From positions 558,001-622,000 of the forward strand of contig NZ_CP022535.1 of the NCBI RefSeq assembly GCF_002237575.1: DNA of 64,000 nt, read 5' to 3'. The position numbers were made by a program, and so were the translations under genes. The DNA is from Spiroplasma corruscae (GTDB taxonomy: Bacteria > Bacillota_I > Bacilli_A > Mycoplasmatales > Mycoplasmataceae). Positions 47,486-58,846 of the stretch are shown here, in pieces. Numbering within the stretch: the first letter of the stretch is position 1; the number at the start of each line of letters is the position of its first letter. The notes under the pieces were generated by a model. It did no database searches, was not told the origin of the DNA, and saw nothing but the letters and a program-made list of their open reading frames with translations.

Positions 47486-49363
47486 CTATGATTTTCATAT
47501 ATAAGTAAATGTTCTATATTTACCACCTTGTGAATAAATTTGATCTGTTCTAAAATTTAAATTTAAAAAATCTAATTTTATATTTATATCAATATAAGGC
47601 ATTCCTGATCAAGGTCTTGTCATTTGAAGACCAGTATCATTATAACCAAGTGATGGTACATTTCCACCACTTGGACTAAAATTAAATTCAAAATTACTTT
47701 GGTTACCTTCATCTATTATTTTTTTTCTTTTTTTAATAAAATCTGTTTCATTTTTATTTAAAGAGAAAAAGTTGCTTAGGTCATTAGTATTGTGAATATT
47801 ATTAGCATTATTTCAAAAGAATTCGTTATCTGATTTTACTGTGAATAATGAAGTATTCTGACTTGGACTAGTATAACTATCCTCAAGTTTAAATATTTCT
47901 GAAAATTGGTTTAAACCATTTTTTATATTTTGTTTTATAGATTTATAAGTTCTTGATTCATTTGTCAAATTATCCAATGATTCAGTTATATCAACTGTTG
48001 ATCCATACCCTATTTTTAATTCGTTCATATCTTTTGTGAAATCACCTATTTTTAATTGAATATTACTTAAAGATAAAAACTTAATAGATAGAAGTTTTTT
48101 CAAATTAGATTTTACTGTTTCATTTTCTAAAATTTGTGAATCAGCTTCAGATTCTAAAACATTTTTAACAAATGTATTAGATCAATTTTTAATATTATCA
48201 GAAAGGTAATTATCTAGACTACTATTACCTTCGCCTTTATTAAACATAATACTTTTATATAATTCACTACCATTTAAAAAGCTATCATCATTTCAACCAG
48301 TTCGGTTATTTTTTCATGAATAGTTTGATACGCTTGGCTCTACTTTATAATCTCATAAATTTGAATCATTTAAATCTTCAAAATTAAATGAGTTATCATT
48401 TTCATTTTTAGGTGAGAATTTAATAAAGTCTTTTAATTCACCTAATGATTCTAAGCTTTTATTTAATTCTTCAATTATAGCCTTTAATGGATCATTAAAT
48501 TTATTTTTTAATGTTTCTTTGATCTTACTTGAATTTTTAACAAATTTATCATCTGATTCTGATTCTTTATTAATAGAAGATAAGTCTAAATAACCATCAT
48601 TATTTTCATTATTTAAATCTTTTTGTAAATAATTCCATTTTATAGATTTAGATTTATCTGAAATACCTTCTGCTAATCCTTTATATGTTGTTAATGTATA
48701 ATTTAATGTAGATCTTTGATTAAAATTAGTTACATTTGTGTTGTCAGCATTTTTATATTTAATACTAAAGTTAAAATTTGCAATGGTATTTAATATATAA
48801 CCATCTTTATTAACTGATTCAGAATTTTTAGATTCGTAGATACTTAGTTTCGATACATCACCTTCTGTATCAGCTAATGATTCATCAATAGTTATAATAT
48901 TAGTAACATCACTTAGTAATATATCGTATTCTGATTTACTTTTTAATGCTTCAACTTCTTCTTTAATTTTATTATAGTTTGTTTTCAATTTTAAATCATT
49001 AAAATAGTTAGTTTTATTATCACTATTTATATTAAAAATATCTGTTAAGTTAGTGTTATTAGTTTTATTTTGAACATAATTTGTAAAGTAACTTGAATAG
49101 TTATTTTTTTTAAAAAATGAAAAGTTTTTATTCCCATCATCATTTTCAAACCAACTTTGTGAAGCAAGTTTAATGTTTTTATTAATTATTTCACTAACTT
49201 CTTTCTTAAATGTATTTAATGTTTCGTTATAACTGTCTACTTCGTTTGTTTCTGGTGCTGGATCTACATCATTACTGGGGTTTTCTGAACCACATGCAAT
49301 AACAGCTGTTGGTATAGTTGATCCAATTAATATAGTTGTTAATATAGATAATAATTTTTTCAT
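47486..49363 (-). CDS. Large lipoprotein
   Basis: 625 residues with a signal MKKLLSILTTILIGSTIPT and lipobox VIACG. The mature protein is Asn/Ser/Lys-rich with two similar halves; several W residues are UGA codons, without which it would seem broken in three. The best ribosome site (TAGGAGGG) fixes the ATG at MKKLL; an upstream in-frame ATG lies 11 codons earlier. Near the ABC-2 cluster but separated by a terminator. Not clearly MOLPALP. Confidence 0.8.
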
Positions 49364-49453
49364 ATTCCCTCCTAAATATTCATAAGAATTGTACATTAAT
49401 AGTTTATAAAATTCAACAAAAAATATAAAAATTAACTAAATTATTAAGATATA

Positions 49454-49915
49454 TTAAAAATTATATGGGTAGTATTTTTTTAAAAAATCCTTTCAACCTG
49501 GGTTAGGACTATGTTTAGGATAAATATTAGAAAATTGACTTCTCGCATCTTCATAGTTATTACTTTTTATATACCCTCTTGAAACGAGATACATAAATAC
49601 AATACTAGCACTTCTATTTACTCCCCATATACAATGGATATACATTACTTTCTTATTAATATTTTGATCAATCATATTAAATATATCTTTAATTGCATTT
49701 TTATTTAAAGAATCAGGATATGGATAATCTTCAAAACTATAATAATACGTATCTTTAATTTTATTTTTAAATTTAACATCATCAACATAAATAGCTTCAT
49801 TTAACTCTTTTTTTTCATTAAATGTTTCCTCTGCACAAGATATAACAATTTGTGCGTCCTTAACAACACTATTCATATCACCTAAATAAAGGTTTTTTAT
49901 TATTTTTTTTGCCAC
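49454..49915 (-). CDS. Dual-specificity / tyrosine phosphatase
   Basis: 153 residues. Catalytic loop IHCIWGVNRSAS (HCxxGxxRS) near residue 100; general acid Asp region DYPYPDSLN near 75; N-terminal KIIKNLYLGDMNSV typical of dual-specificity phosphatases. Eukaryote-like phosphatase removing phosphate from Ser/Thr/Tyr or phosphoinositides. The start is a GTG after TTGGAGG. Possible partner kinases are outside the window. Confidence 0.85.
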
Positions 49916-50028
49916 TATAATATCCTCCAATAAATATATTTTATTCTATTAAATAATTTTATAAATTTATTTAGTTTATTTTTTATAAAAAATTTACTTT
50001 ACAATAATAAGTGTATAAGGGGTAAAGT

Positions 50029-51033
50029 ATGCAATATAAAAAGCATTTAAAAAGACTAAAAAAGTATCACTATAATTGATTTAATATAACTTTTGTTATT
50101 TTATTGTTCCCTTTAGTTATTTTATTAAGTTGAATATGTTCTAGGGTGTTTAGGGTTTATTTATTCAAATATAAAAGAACAGGATTAAATGAGAATAATA
50201 TAGAAATAAATACTTATGAAGAACTATTGGGTGAATTAGAAAAACATAATGTAAAGGATTTTGATATTGAAAAAGAGCAACTTAAAGAGTTTATGATTGG
50301 ACTTTTTAAAAAAGAAATAAGTACATTAATGCTAAGGAATAAAGATAGTAAGAAATGAATTATAGGTTTGCATGGGTTCAAAAGGAATAAATACTTTGCT
50401 TTAAGAAATATATTTCATTTCTATAAACAAGGTTATAACATATTAACTTTTGATGCCTATGCACATGGTAAAACTTATGGGACTAAATCTGATTTTGGAT
50501 ATACAAATGCTGAAGTGTTAGATGAAGTTGTTAGATGAGTAAAATTAACTTTTAATGTAGAAGAAATTGGTATATTTGGAGTTAGTATGGGTGCAAGTAC
50601 TTCACTATTTTTCGCAAATAAATATTATAAAGAAAATAAAGTAAACTGAATAATTGCTGATTGTGCATTTAGTGAAGTAATTCCTCAAATTAGATATTTC
50701 TTAAAAAAAGCATTAAAGATACCTTGATGGCTTATGTCATTTAATATTAATAAAAACTTTAAAAAATATACAGATGTTAGTTTAAAAGACGTTAATTTAT
50801 TAGTAAAAAATGATGATATTAATGATTTGAAAATACTATATATTCATGGTAAAGCAGATGACTTTGTTCTATACGATAACTCAATTGTCTTATATTATCT
50901 AAAAACATCAATTGAGAGCGTCAAAATAAGTGATATAGAGCTATTTGAGGGCGCAAAACATTCTGGATCATTATGGACAAACATTAGTAGATATAGGGAT
51001 AAAACTTTAAACTTTGTAAAACAAAACAATTAA
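50029..51033 (+). CDS. Membrane-anchored alpha/beta hydrolase
   Basis: 334 residues. One N-terminal membrane helix (FVILLFPLVILLSWI, about 22-37), then an alpha/beta hydrolase: IIGLHGFKRN (oxyanion region), FDAYAHGKT, nucleophile elbow IFGVSMGAS near 185, catalytic Asp in HGKADDFVLY near 285 and His in AKHSGS near 310. Probably an esterase or lipase acting at the membrane. AAGGGG ribosome site; single plus-strand gene with its own terminator. Confidence 0.88.
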
Positions 51034-51050
51034 AAAAATTATAGTAAATT

Positions 51051-51082
51051 AAAAAATGTAGTTATAAATAACTACATTTTTT
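51051..51082 (+). terminator. Terminator of the hydrolase gene
   Basis: Thirteen-base-pair stem AAAATGTAGTTAT / ATAACTACATTTT with a two-base loop and a T-run. An A-run on the left side could let it serve the opposite strand too. Confidence 0.85.
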
Positions 51083-51171
51083 TTAATTATAATTTTTCAA
51101 GCTAATAGAAATACAAATAATAAAGATATAATTGTAACTATTAATTTAATGAAATCTTATTTATAATTTTT

Positions 51172-51405
51172 TTAGTTTGCTCTTTTTAATGAGATTTTTG
51201 CTTGTTTGTTTGCTTCATCAACTGAGATTACATAACCATCAACAGTTTGTCCTACTGAAACGAATTCATTTACGTCAGAAACGTATTTGTCAGCTATTTC
51301 AGAAATATGAATTAAACCCTTGTAAATTTGCCCATCAATATCAGCATCACAAAATGCACCAAAATTAACAGTTTTTGTAATAGTTACTTTTACAACTTTA
51401 TTCAT
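51172..51405 (-). CDS. S1 RNA-binding domain protein (YugI/CvfD-like)
   Basis: 77 residues, a single S1 domain: VKVTITKTVNFGAFCDADID, then GLIHISEIADKYV and ISVDEANKQAKISLK. Related small S1 proteins bind ribosomes or RNA under stress. AGGAG ribosome site; no close operon partner. Confidence 0.85.
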   Translation of the reverse strand: MNKVVKVTITKTVNFGAFCDADIDGQIYKGLIHISEIADKYVSDVNEFVSVGQTVDGYVISVDEANKQAKISLKRAN

Positions 51406-51487
51406 TTAATAATTCTCCTTCCTTATTAATATACATTGTTTTTTCGAAAAACGCAAAGAAAATTATTAAATTTTTTTAAAAGTTTTT

Positions 51488-52255
51488 TTATCAATTATAG
51501 CGACTTTTATAAAACTTAGTTTTAATAAATTGGTTATTTACATAATTATACAAATACGTAAACCCAATCATAACACCTACTATTAAAATAAATGCGATTA
51601 CAAATCATGCAGCGCCGGGAATCCCCATAGGACCATTAGGGTTATGTATGTTTAAAAAGAAATATGGATATCAAATATTCCCACCCTTTGGTGTAGTGTA
51701 AAGTTCTGAATGAGATTGATATCTAATTTCTCCTTTAATTAATGAAAAAATACAATATGTTAATACCATTACAAATAATATTCAGAATTTTTTAATAAAA
51801 TATGTATTAAGTTCAACTTTTTTCTTGTTTCTCATAAAGAATAAAAAGTAAGTAACAAATGCAATTGGTGTAATTATATGATTAACAACTGTTGCAAAAG
51901 CATCATATGGATGAGTCGGGAAACCAGTATCTAATGGTACTAATATTCCATTGTAAACAATAAAAGTTATTGTTATCATTACAGCAAAATTTAATGCAGT
52001 TGTATAACCTAGGAATTTAGAATCCCCTTCCTTATTAGGTCTAATTGCAGCCAATAATAATCATACTTGGCAAAATATATTAGATATCAATGTAAAGGTT
52101 GTGAAATAGTCTAAAGTATATATTTCATAATTTCCATTATAATCACTAATACCGTGTCCTGAAATCAATTTATAAAAATAATATGTATAAATAGATAAAC
52201 AAGATAATATACCAAAAGTATATTTATATGTTAATTTAAATGTGTATAAATTCAT
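51488..52255 (-). CDS. Pr6Pr-type multi-pass membrane protein
   Basis: 255 residues, six to seven hydrophobic segments. Features such as NYEIYTLDYFTTFTLISNIF, FPTHPYDAFATVVNHIITP and PNGPMG near residue 205 agree with the Pr6Pr family as I recall it. Function unknown. The start at the AAAGGAG site was preferred to an in-frame ATG six codons upstream. Confidence 0.6.
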
Positions 52256-52329
52256 TTTCTCTCCTTTATTCATTAATTCTATACTAATTTATAAAAAATG
52301 AAAAAAGATTATTAAAACTAAAATGTTTT

Positions 52330-53592
52330 TTATTTAGTAATAAATTTATTTGATAATAAAGATACTGATCAATAAACAAAAATCATTATAAAATTTATTA
52401 AATACAGTTTATTAGAGTTTTCATTATGAACTGATAAATAATTTAAAACGGCTGAAATTATAAATATTATTATTGGCATGATAATATTTAATATTAAATT
52501 AATAGTACTAAATGATTTATATTCAAATAATTCAAGTAAGCTTGTAAAAATATAACTTAACAACATTGTTGATAAAACAATATAGACTAAATAACATAAG
52601 AAAGTAATTAATTCTGATTCATATCAATCATTAGATTCTTTTAATATTGGAGATAAAATTACATTTAAAAACATATCTAAAAAAATAAAACCAATAAACA
52701 TTAGATAAATTGATAGCTGTAATCAGAATATTTTTATTTTATATTTCTTTTTATTATAAATTAAATTACTAACAAATAATAAAGTTGATACAAAAAATAA
52801 TGATATACCAAATGAACCGTAAAAGAATCTGTTTAATGAATAATCAAATGCATATAAAGAACCACCAATTAATGCATAAAGTGATAGTGTTATAAAAAAT
52901 GATGGGTATAAAAAATATGAGAATCTTGAAATATATAAAGAGGTAATCTTTCATTTATTGGCTTCATATTCATGTGAATGAATATCTTTGTTATGAATAG
53001 TTAAATAAAAACTAATTACAAATCAACTATTGTTATTATAATATTCATTAACTCTTCTTAATTCAAACAAGTTTTCAGATTTATTATAGGCTAAACGATC
53101 TTGTTCTTTATGAAGTACATTTTTGATGTTTGAAGAAACTAAATTACAAGTTTGAAGTAAATCACTAAAATCATGATTGCTTAATATTCTCGTAGTTATC
53201 TCATCAATTAATAAGTTTAAATATATTGGTTTATACTTTATCGAACTATAGTCTTTAATACATGATTTTATAGCAACTATATCTTCTTTTTTTATATTAG
53301 ATTTTAAATTATCTAAATACTTAATAGTATTTTCAAACTCAAATAAAATATTATTTCTTAAATTTTTTTTATATTCTTTTAAATTTTTTATATTAAAAAA
53401 TAATATGGTTTTAATTGTACCATATACAATAGTAAAAATTGACCCTAATATTAACAATTGAAATGGACTAAAAATTTTATATAGCATATCTTCTTCTTCA
53501 GTGTCTTTTAAAAATTGAATTCAAGAACTATATAAATAATATAAAAATGTCATTATTGTAATAAATACTATTTCATAGATAACTTTTTTCAT
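52330..53592 (-). CDS. Polytopic membrane protein, unknown
   Basis: 420 residues. Two N-terminal helices, a charged cytoplasmic helical domain of about 130 residues (KNLKEYKKNLRNN onward), then six or more C-terminal helices. Several UGA-Trp codons. AGGGG ribosome site. Resembles no family I know. The gap 53593-53822 upstream has no gene. Confidence 0.65.
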
Positions 53593-53822
53593 ACTAACCC
53601 CTAATCAATTAATAATATAAATGTACTATTCTTAGTAAAATTATATAGTAATTTCTTAACGTTTAATATACTTTTATTCTTATTACAAACACTTCTGAAT
53701 ATTATATTTTTATTTATTAAATATAAAAAGTTTTAAATACTTTTAAACTTTTTATTTTAGCAAATAAAAGGACTTATTATTAATTTATAAACATATTGTT
53801 ATATATATAAGATTAACAAATA

Positions 53823-55403
53823 CTATAATTTAATTATTTGATCAAAATTATTATTTTCAATTTTTGTAGTATGAGAAATATATAAAATTGTTTTATTTAA
53901 TGATAATATAAGACTTTCTATATTATTTCTATTTTTTTCATCTAAACCTGATGTTATTTCATCTAATATCATAAATGGTTTATCTTGTAATAAAGCTCTA
54001 GCTATTGCAATTCTTTGTATTTCTCCACCAGATATATTATTTGCATCATTATTAAGATGGTCATTTAAACTCATTTGGTCAAGCAAATATCCAAGATTAA
54101 CCTTATTTAATACGTCAATAACCTCACTATCATTAATTGTTTTATTAAATAAAGTTATATTATTTTTTAATGAAGAATTGTATAATATGTTTTCTTGTGG
54201 AATATATGAAATTAAGTTTCATATATCTCTTTGATCAATATCTTTATAATTTAATTTATTATTTATTTTGATTTCTCCTTCATAATTATGAATTAATGAA
54301 AAGATTATTTTAAATAAGGTAGTTTTACCCTTACCAGATTCTCCAATTAATAAATATTTATTATGATTTTTTATACTTAAGTTAAAATCTTTAAATATAA
54401 TTTTATCTTCTACTGAATAATTTAAATCCTTTACAATTATGTTTTCAAAATTAATTGTACTTGGTTCATAGTCATTTTCAACTTTTACATTTTTATATTT
54501 AAGAACTACTTCTTTTGTACTTTTGATTGTTGATATTAATCTTGAAAATGTAAATATTGCAACAAAAAATGTATATGCAATTCCAGGAGATGATAAAAAT
54601 GCACCAGCTGATGTTTTGTTGATTGTAAAAAGATATAATGAAACTATTACTAAAATAGACTGAGATGAAATCGTAATCATATTAGATAAGAAGCTTTGAA
54701 AATTTCTAAATATTAGAAATTTAGACTTAGTTTTTTCATAACTTAAATTTGCATCATTAACTAATTCTGTATATAGTCTTTTTTTATTTCTATATGATAG
54801 TTCTTGATATCCATTTACATATGACAATAAATCTTCACTCAACAATTCACTTTGACTAGATATCTTAGTTTGATATTTAATATTACTCTTAACAAATAAA
54901 AATGGAATTATTGTACATAATAATGATGATGATATTGCTATTAACCCTAATATTCAATTTAATGAATAAAAACTATAACCAATTATAAAAAATTGTGGGA
55001 TTATATTAGATATTGTAAAAGATGATTCAAATACTGTTGATTCAATTATATCAACATCATTTGTTAATCACGAAATATATGTACCAACACCATTGCTACT
55101 ATATTCTTCATATGACATTGCATTTATTTTATCAATTATTAATTTACGTAATAATAAGTTCATTTTTTTAATTGCTCTTGGTTTAATAATAAAGTTATTA
55201 AAATTAGAAAATAATGAAAAGATTGCAATACCAGCAATAATGAAAATTGAATCTATTATTAATTTAGTTTTATCATTATTTAACACATCATCAAGAACAT
55301 AACCAGAAGAAAGAATTCCATAAGTCATTCCTGCACTTGATATAGTTGCGAATAATAAATAAATTAAATAAAAGTATCAAACTTTTAAATATATTTTAGT
55401 CAT
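53823..55403 (-). CDS. ABC exporter half-transporter (C)
   Basis: 526 residues: six-helix membrane domain, then ATPase with Walker A GESGKGKTTLFKI, signature ISGGEIQRIAIARAL, Walker B FMILDEITSGLD and H-loop SHTTK. The SGGEIQR form and lack of a peptidase domain resemble bacteriocin or peptide exporters of the Lactococcus type. Follows a paralogous half-transporter by nine bases; GGAGG site. Confidence 0.88.
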
Positions 55404-55412
55404 GGTTTCCTC

Positions 55413-56999
55413 CTAAAGTTTTATTACTTGATCAAAATTATTATTTTCATGGTCAGCGGTGTGAGAAATAAATAAAATTGTTTTATCTAAACTTGTTATT
55501 AGTTCTTCTATTTTATCTCTATTTTTTTTGTCTAAACTTGCAGTTATTTCATCTAATATCATCACTTGTTTATCATCAACTAATGCTCTTGCTATTGCCA
55601 ACCTTTGAATTTCTCCTCCGGACAAGTTTTTAAAATCTGGATTAATAATTGTATCTAATGAATTAATTTCAATTAGACTTTTTAAATTTACTTTTTCTAA
55701 AGTTTCAATAATTTTTTTATCAGAAATATTTTTATTTCATAAACTTATATTGTTTCTTATACTAGTCTTAAAAACAATAGGTTTTTGAGGAATATAGGTA
55801 TATATTTCTTTTAAATCTTTTTTGTTTATTTCTTTATAATCTAAATCATTATTCAATTTAATTACTCCATTATAGTTATCTAATATACCGAATATAATTC
55901 GAAATAAAGTGGTCTTTCCCCTTCCTGACTCCCCTACTAATAAATACTTTTTATTTACATCAATTTCAAGGTTTAAATTTTTAAATACTTCTTTATCATT
56001 GATTTTATATTCAAGATTATTTATAGATAATTTATTAAATTCTATTAAATTAGGTTCATATATTTCTTCTTCCGCCACTGGTAAATATTTCTTAACAATT
56101 TTTTTACCTTTGATTGCAAGTGATAAATTACCCAAAGTAGAACTTAGACCCTGTAAAAAATATGCAGAGAATGTAGAACATATAAACAATGACCCAGCAC
56201 TAGTAAATCCATAGTAATACAAAAATACTGTAACAATTACTACGCTTTGTTGTAATATAACTTGTAATAAATCAGTTATTAATTCTACAAAAAAACATAA
56301 GTTTGATGTTCTTAATCTATAATTCTCCATTTTATTTGTAAAATTAGTTATCAAACTTTTAAATATGTTTTTTTTATTATTAAAAGCAAAGTTGGCATAT
56401 CCACTAATTAAGTTTTCAATTGATTGGGTATAGACACCTTGCTGTTTTACCAATTGTTGTTCTCTTCTAGATGTTAAATTACCTAACATCATTGGAATTA
56501 ATATAATGAAAATCGCAGAAAAAATTGTTACTAATGTAATTATATAACTAACATATATATTAATAAGAACAATTGAAATAAAACACATAGATAAGTCAGC
56601 TCATATCATTATCATTTTAGCTTTCAAAGCTTGATATACTGCCTCACTCTCATTTTTATATCAAGAAATATATTCACCTTTTTTATTTTGTTCATATTCA
56701 TAATCTGTTAGTGAATTAATTTTTAAGCTTACCATTCTTTTTAGTTGTAGTCTCAATTTTTTTCCCATTTTTTCATGTATAAGTTCTGATATAAAAGTAA
56801 GTAAGAGACTAGATAATGTAATGCTTAAATTAATTAAAATCAATTTTCAATTATCTTCAAGCTTTTCATTATTATCAATAATCTTATTAATTAGAATAAA
56901 CAACCAATAATTCGACCCAATAAACAATAAATTACTAAATATATATAGCAAAACACAAGTAGTAATTACAAATCAGTATTTTTTAACTATTCTCTTCAT
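55413..56999 (-). CDS. ABC exporter half-transporter (D)
   Basis: 528 residues, close paralogue of the downstream gene. Walker A GESGRGKTTLFRI, signature MSGGEIQRLAIARAL after PDFKNL, Walker B VMILDEITASLD, H-loop SHTAD. N-terminal helices start KRIVKKYWFVITT. Probable heterodimer with the next gene; substrate unknown. An AAAAGGG site precedes the ATG. Confidence 0.88.
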
Positions 57000-57027
57000 A
57001 CATCCCTTTTAGTAAATATATAATATT

Positions 57028-57054
57028 AAACCAAATTATTAACACTATTGGTTT
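57028..57054. promoter_or_regulatory. Inverted repeat in the promoter region of the exporter pair
   Basis: AAACCAA / TTGGTTT separated by 13 bases, 29 bases upstream of the exporter start. Position and symmetry fit an operator; it could also be chance in AT-rich DNA. The rest of 57000-57234 shows nothing. Confidence 0.3.
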
Positions 57055-57234
57055 GATTTTATACTTATTATAATTATATAAGTTAACTAATTCAACAAAA
57101 AAGTAAGTAATGTTGAAAGAAATTTTAAGGGTTATTTAACTTTTAATTTAGTTTGACATAAAGCCGTACTTAATTAGTAACCATGAATTATTTAAGTTTA
57201 TTATAAAAGTTTTCATCAATTATATAGATAATAG

Positions 57235-57406
57235 TTATAATTTTATATAGGTTATATTATAATTATTAAATCGCTCAGTTTTTGTTTTGTTATTAATTAA
57301 CAAAATATTATAATTAGTTTGATCATTATAATATTTTATATTAATGTAAATATACCATTTAAGCTTGATATTGCAATTAAACTTAATACTAATCTCTTCA
57401 ATTATT
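57235..57406 (-). pseudogene. N-terminal fragment of the element's surface-protein gene
   Basis: Reads from a TTG after GGGGG as LKRLVLSLIAISSLNGIFTL and then hits a stop. The DNA matches 61835-61984 nearly base for base. It is the broken end of the duplicated segment. Confidence 0.75.
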
Positions 57407-57542
57407 TACCCCCTATTTTCCCTGGGGAAAGTTTTTTGATTAAATAAAAACTAGCAATAGCTAGTTCATGAATTAATTAAATAAAAAAACAGAGTACTAG
57501 TATCGCTAGCGCTCTATTTGCTTATTAATATAGTAACATAAA
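57407..57542 (-). repeat. Nested-palindrome intergenic repeat R1
   Basis: Read on the minus strand: stem AGAGCGCTAG / CTAGTACTCT with T-run, then AACTAGC / GCTAGTT with T-run, then a CCC-AGGG hairpin next to the GGGGG ribosome site of the adjacent fragment. Looks like two consecutive terminators plus a ribosome-site hairpin. One of six copies. Confidence 0.8.
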
Positions 57543-57543
57543 T

Positions 57544-57702
57544 TTACATTTCAAAACTATTATCGACTAACTTATTAATTTTTTCTTTTAACATATCAAT
57601 TTCTTTATCTCTTTCAAGATTCTTTTGTTCTCATTCTTTATCTCTTTTCAATAATGCATTTTCAACTGCTATTTTAACTTCTTTTTCACATTTACTATTC
57701 AT
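57544..57702 (-). CDS. Small coiled-coil protein, copy 1
   Basis: 52 residues: KCEKEVKIAVENALLKRDKE, then WEQKNLERDKEIDMLKEKIN. Heptad-like charged helix suited to self-association. ATG overlaps the preceding stop as TAATG, so coupled. Three related copies exist in the element; function unknown. Confidence 0.65.
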
Positions 57703-57920
57703 TAATAAATACTCCTTACATTTAGAATAAACCGATTCTTTTTTCTTACATTTATAATATTATTATAAAAGATTTTATCTTCAATAGTCATATTCTTTAC
57801 ATTTAATGCAATATGTACTTCTTCAACACTACTGGATTTTTCAGAAATTTGAAAGTATTGTTTGCCACCCTTTTCATCATTAATTAATTCAAAAATGATT
57901 TTTATATTATTTTTACTCAT
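57702..57920 (-). CDS. Small hypothetical protein of the element
   Basis: 72 residues, MSKNNIKIIFELINDEKGGK, beta-rich start and basic end. GGGGGA ribosome site. Overlaps the upstream gene by eight bases; a decayed copy is at 62318. Not recognised. Confidence 0.6.
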   Translation of the reverse strand: MSKNNIKIIFELINDEKGGKQYFQISEKSSSVEEVHIALNVKNMTIEDKIFYNNIINVRKKNRFILNVRSIY

Positions 57921-58107
57921 CAGACATTCCCCCTATTTCCTTTAATCCTTTTTCCAAAAGTTGAAATATCTTGTTTGCTTCTATTTGAGATAATTTATTG
58001 TTTTTTACTAAATTAATTATGTTTTTAAAACCCTCTTCATTAGATATTTTAATTAATTCATCATTAATTTTTATATAAATATTCATACCATATACTTCTT
58101 TATCCAT
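57913..58107 (-). CDS. Small hypothetical protein of the element
   Basis: 64 residues. Central helical part GFKNIINLVKNNKLSQIEAN resembles a SHOCT-like or short helical interaction module. TAGGAGG ribosome site directly after repeat R2. A near copy is at 62530. Confidence 0.6.
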   Translation of the reverse strand: MDKEVYGMNIYIKINDELIKISNEEGFKNIINLVKNNKLSQIEANKIFQLLEKGLKEIGGMSDE

Positions 58108-58109
58108 TT

Positions 58110-58249
58110 ATTTACCTCCTAATTTCATTTGATAAATTATCAGAGCAAATAAAAAACTAGCAATAGCTAGTTCATGAATAAATTAATTAAAAAAATAGAG
58201 TACTAGTATTGCTAGCGCTCTATTTGCTTATTAATATAATAACATAAAT
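58110..58249 (-). repeat. Nested-palindrome intergenic repeat R2
   Basis: Same layout as R1; inner hairpins at 58156-58172 and 58197-58221, flanked by AGCAAATA and its complement TATTTGCT. The third hairpin near the ribosome site is not conserved. Confidence 0.8.
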
Positions 58250-58253
58250 GTAT

Positions 58254-58784
58254 TTATCTTTCCTTATCTTTTTCTGCTAATTGAGCTTTTAACTCTAATA
58301 TCTCTTTTTGCAATTTTAATACTTCAATTTCTTTATCTATATCTTTATTTGAATTACTTACATTAATATAGTTTAACTGCTCTTTTTCTTCTTTTTCGAT
58401 CTCTTTTAATATATTCTCAATATCATAAAGTGATTTCTTTTTCTTCCAAATTTGTGTGTATTTTATACCTAAATCTATTTTCTCTCCTATGTCTTTTAAA
58501 TTATCATATGCATTACTATAATCATTTATAAATTTGTCAATGACTTTATCCACCAAATCATTATTCTCTTCATTAAAAAATTCAACTGGAAATGATTTTG
58601 TTAATACAGAGCCATAAATAGCAAAATTTTCATAGTCTTTATTTAATTTATCTTGTTTTGCATTAATTTCATCAATTTTTTTGGAAGTATACCTTCACTG
58701 TTTTCTTTCTCATTCTTTTCTAGCTTCTCTTTGTTCTTTTGGCGGTATTCCTAACAATCACCCTGCGGCACTAAATATACTCAT
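58254..58784 (-). CDS. Coiled-coil protein of the element
   Basis: 176 residues. Short hydrophobic start (SIFSAAGWLLGIPP), then charged helices and a C-terminal coiled coil KEIEVLKLQKEILELKAQLA. Intact. GAGGAAG ribosome site. Lies just downstream of the channel-like pseudogene. Not recognised. Confidence 0.65.
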
Positions 58785-58846
58785 AACTTCACTTCCTCTT
58801 TATTTAATTATATAAAAAAATATGTATTTAATACATATTTTTTAAT

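Larger units (their letters stand above)
57235..58107. repeat. Duplicated segment, copy A
   Basis: About 870 bases matching 61835-62724: surface-protein N-terminus, one palindromic repeat and three small genes in the same order. Differences are scattered point changes and a 33-base insertion in copy B. Copy A keeps the three small genes open. Confidence 0.8.
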
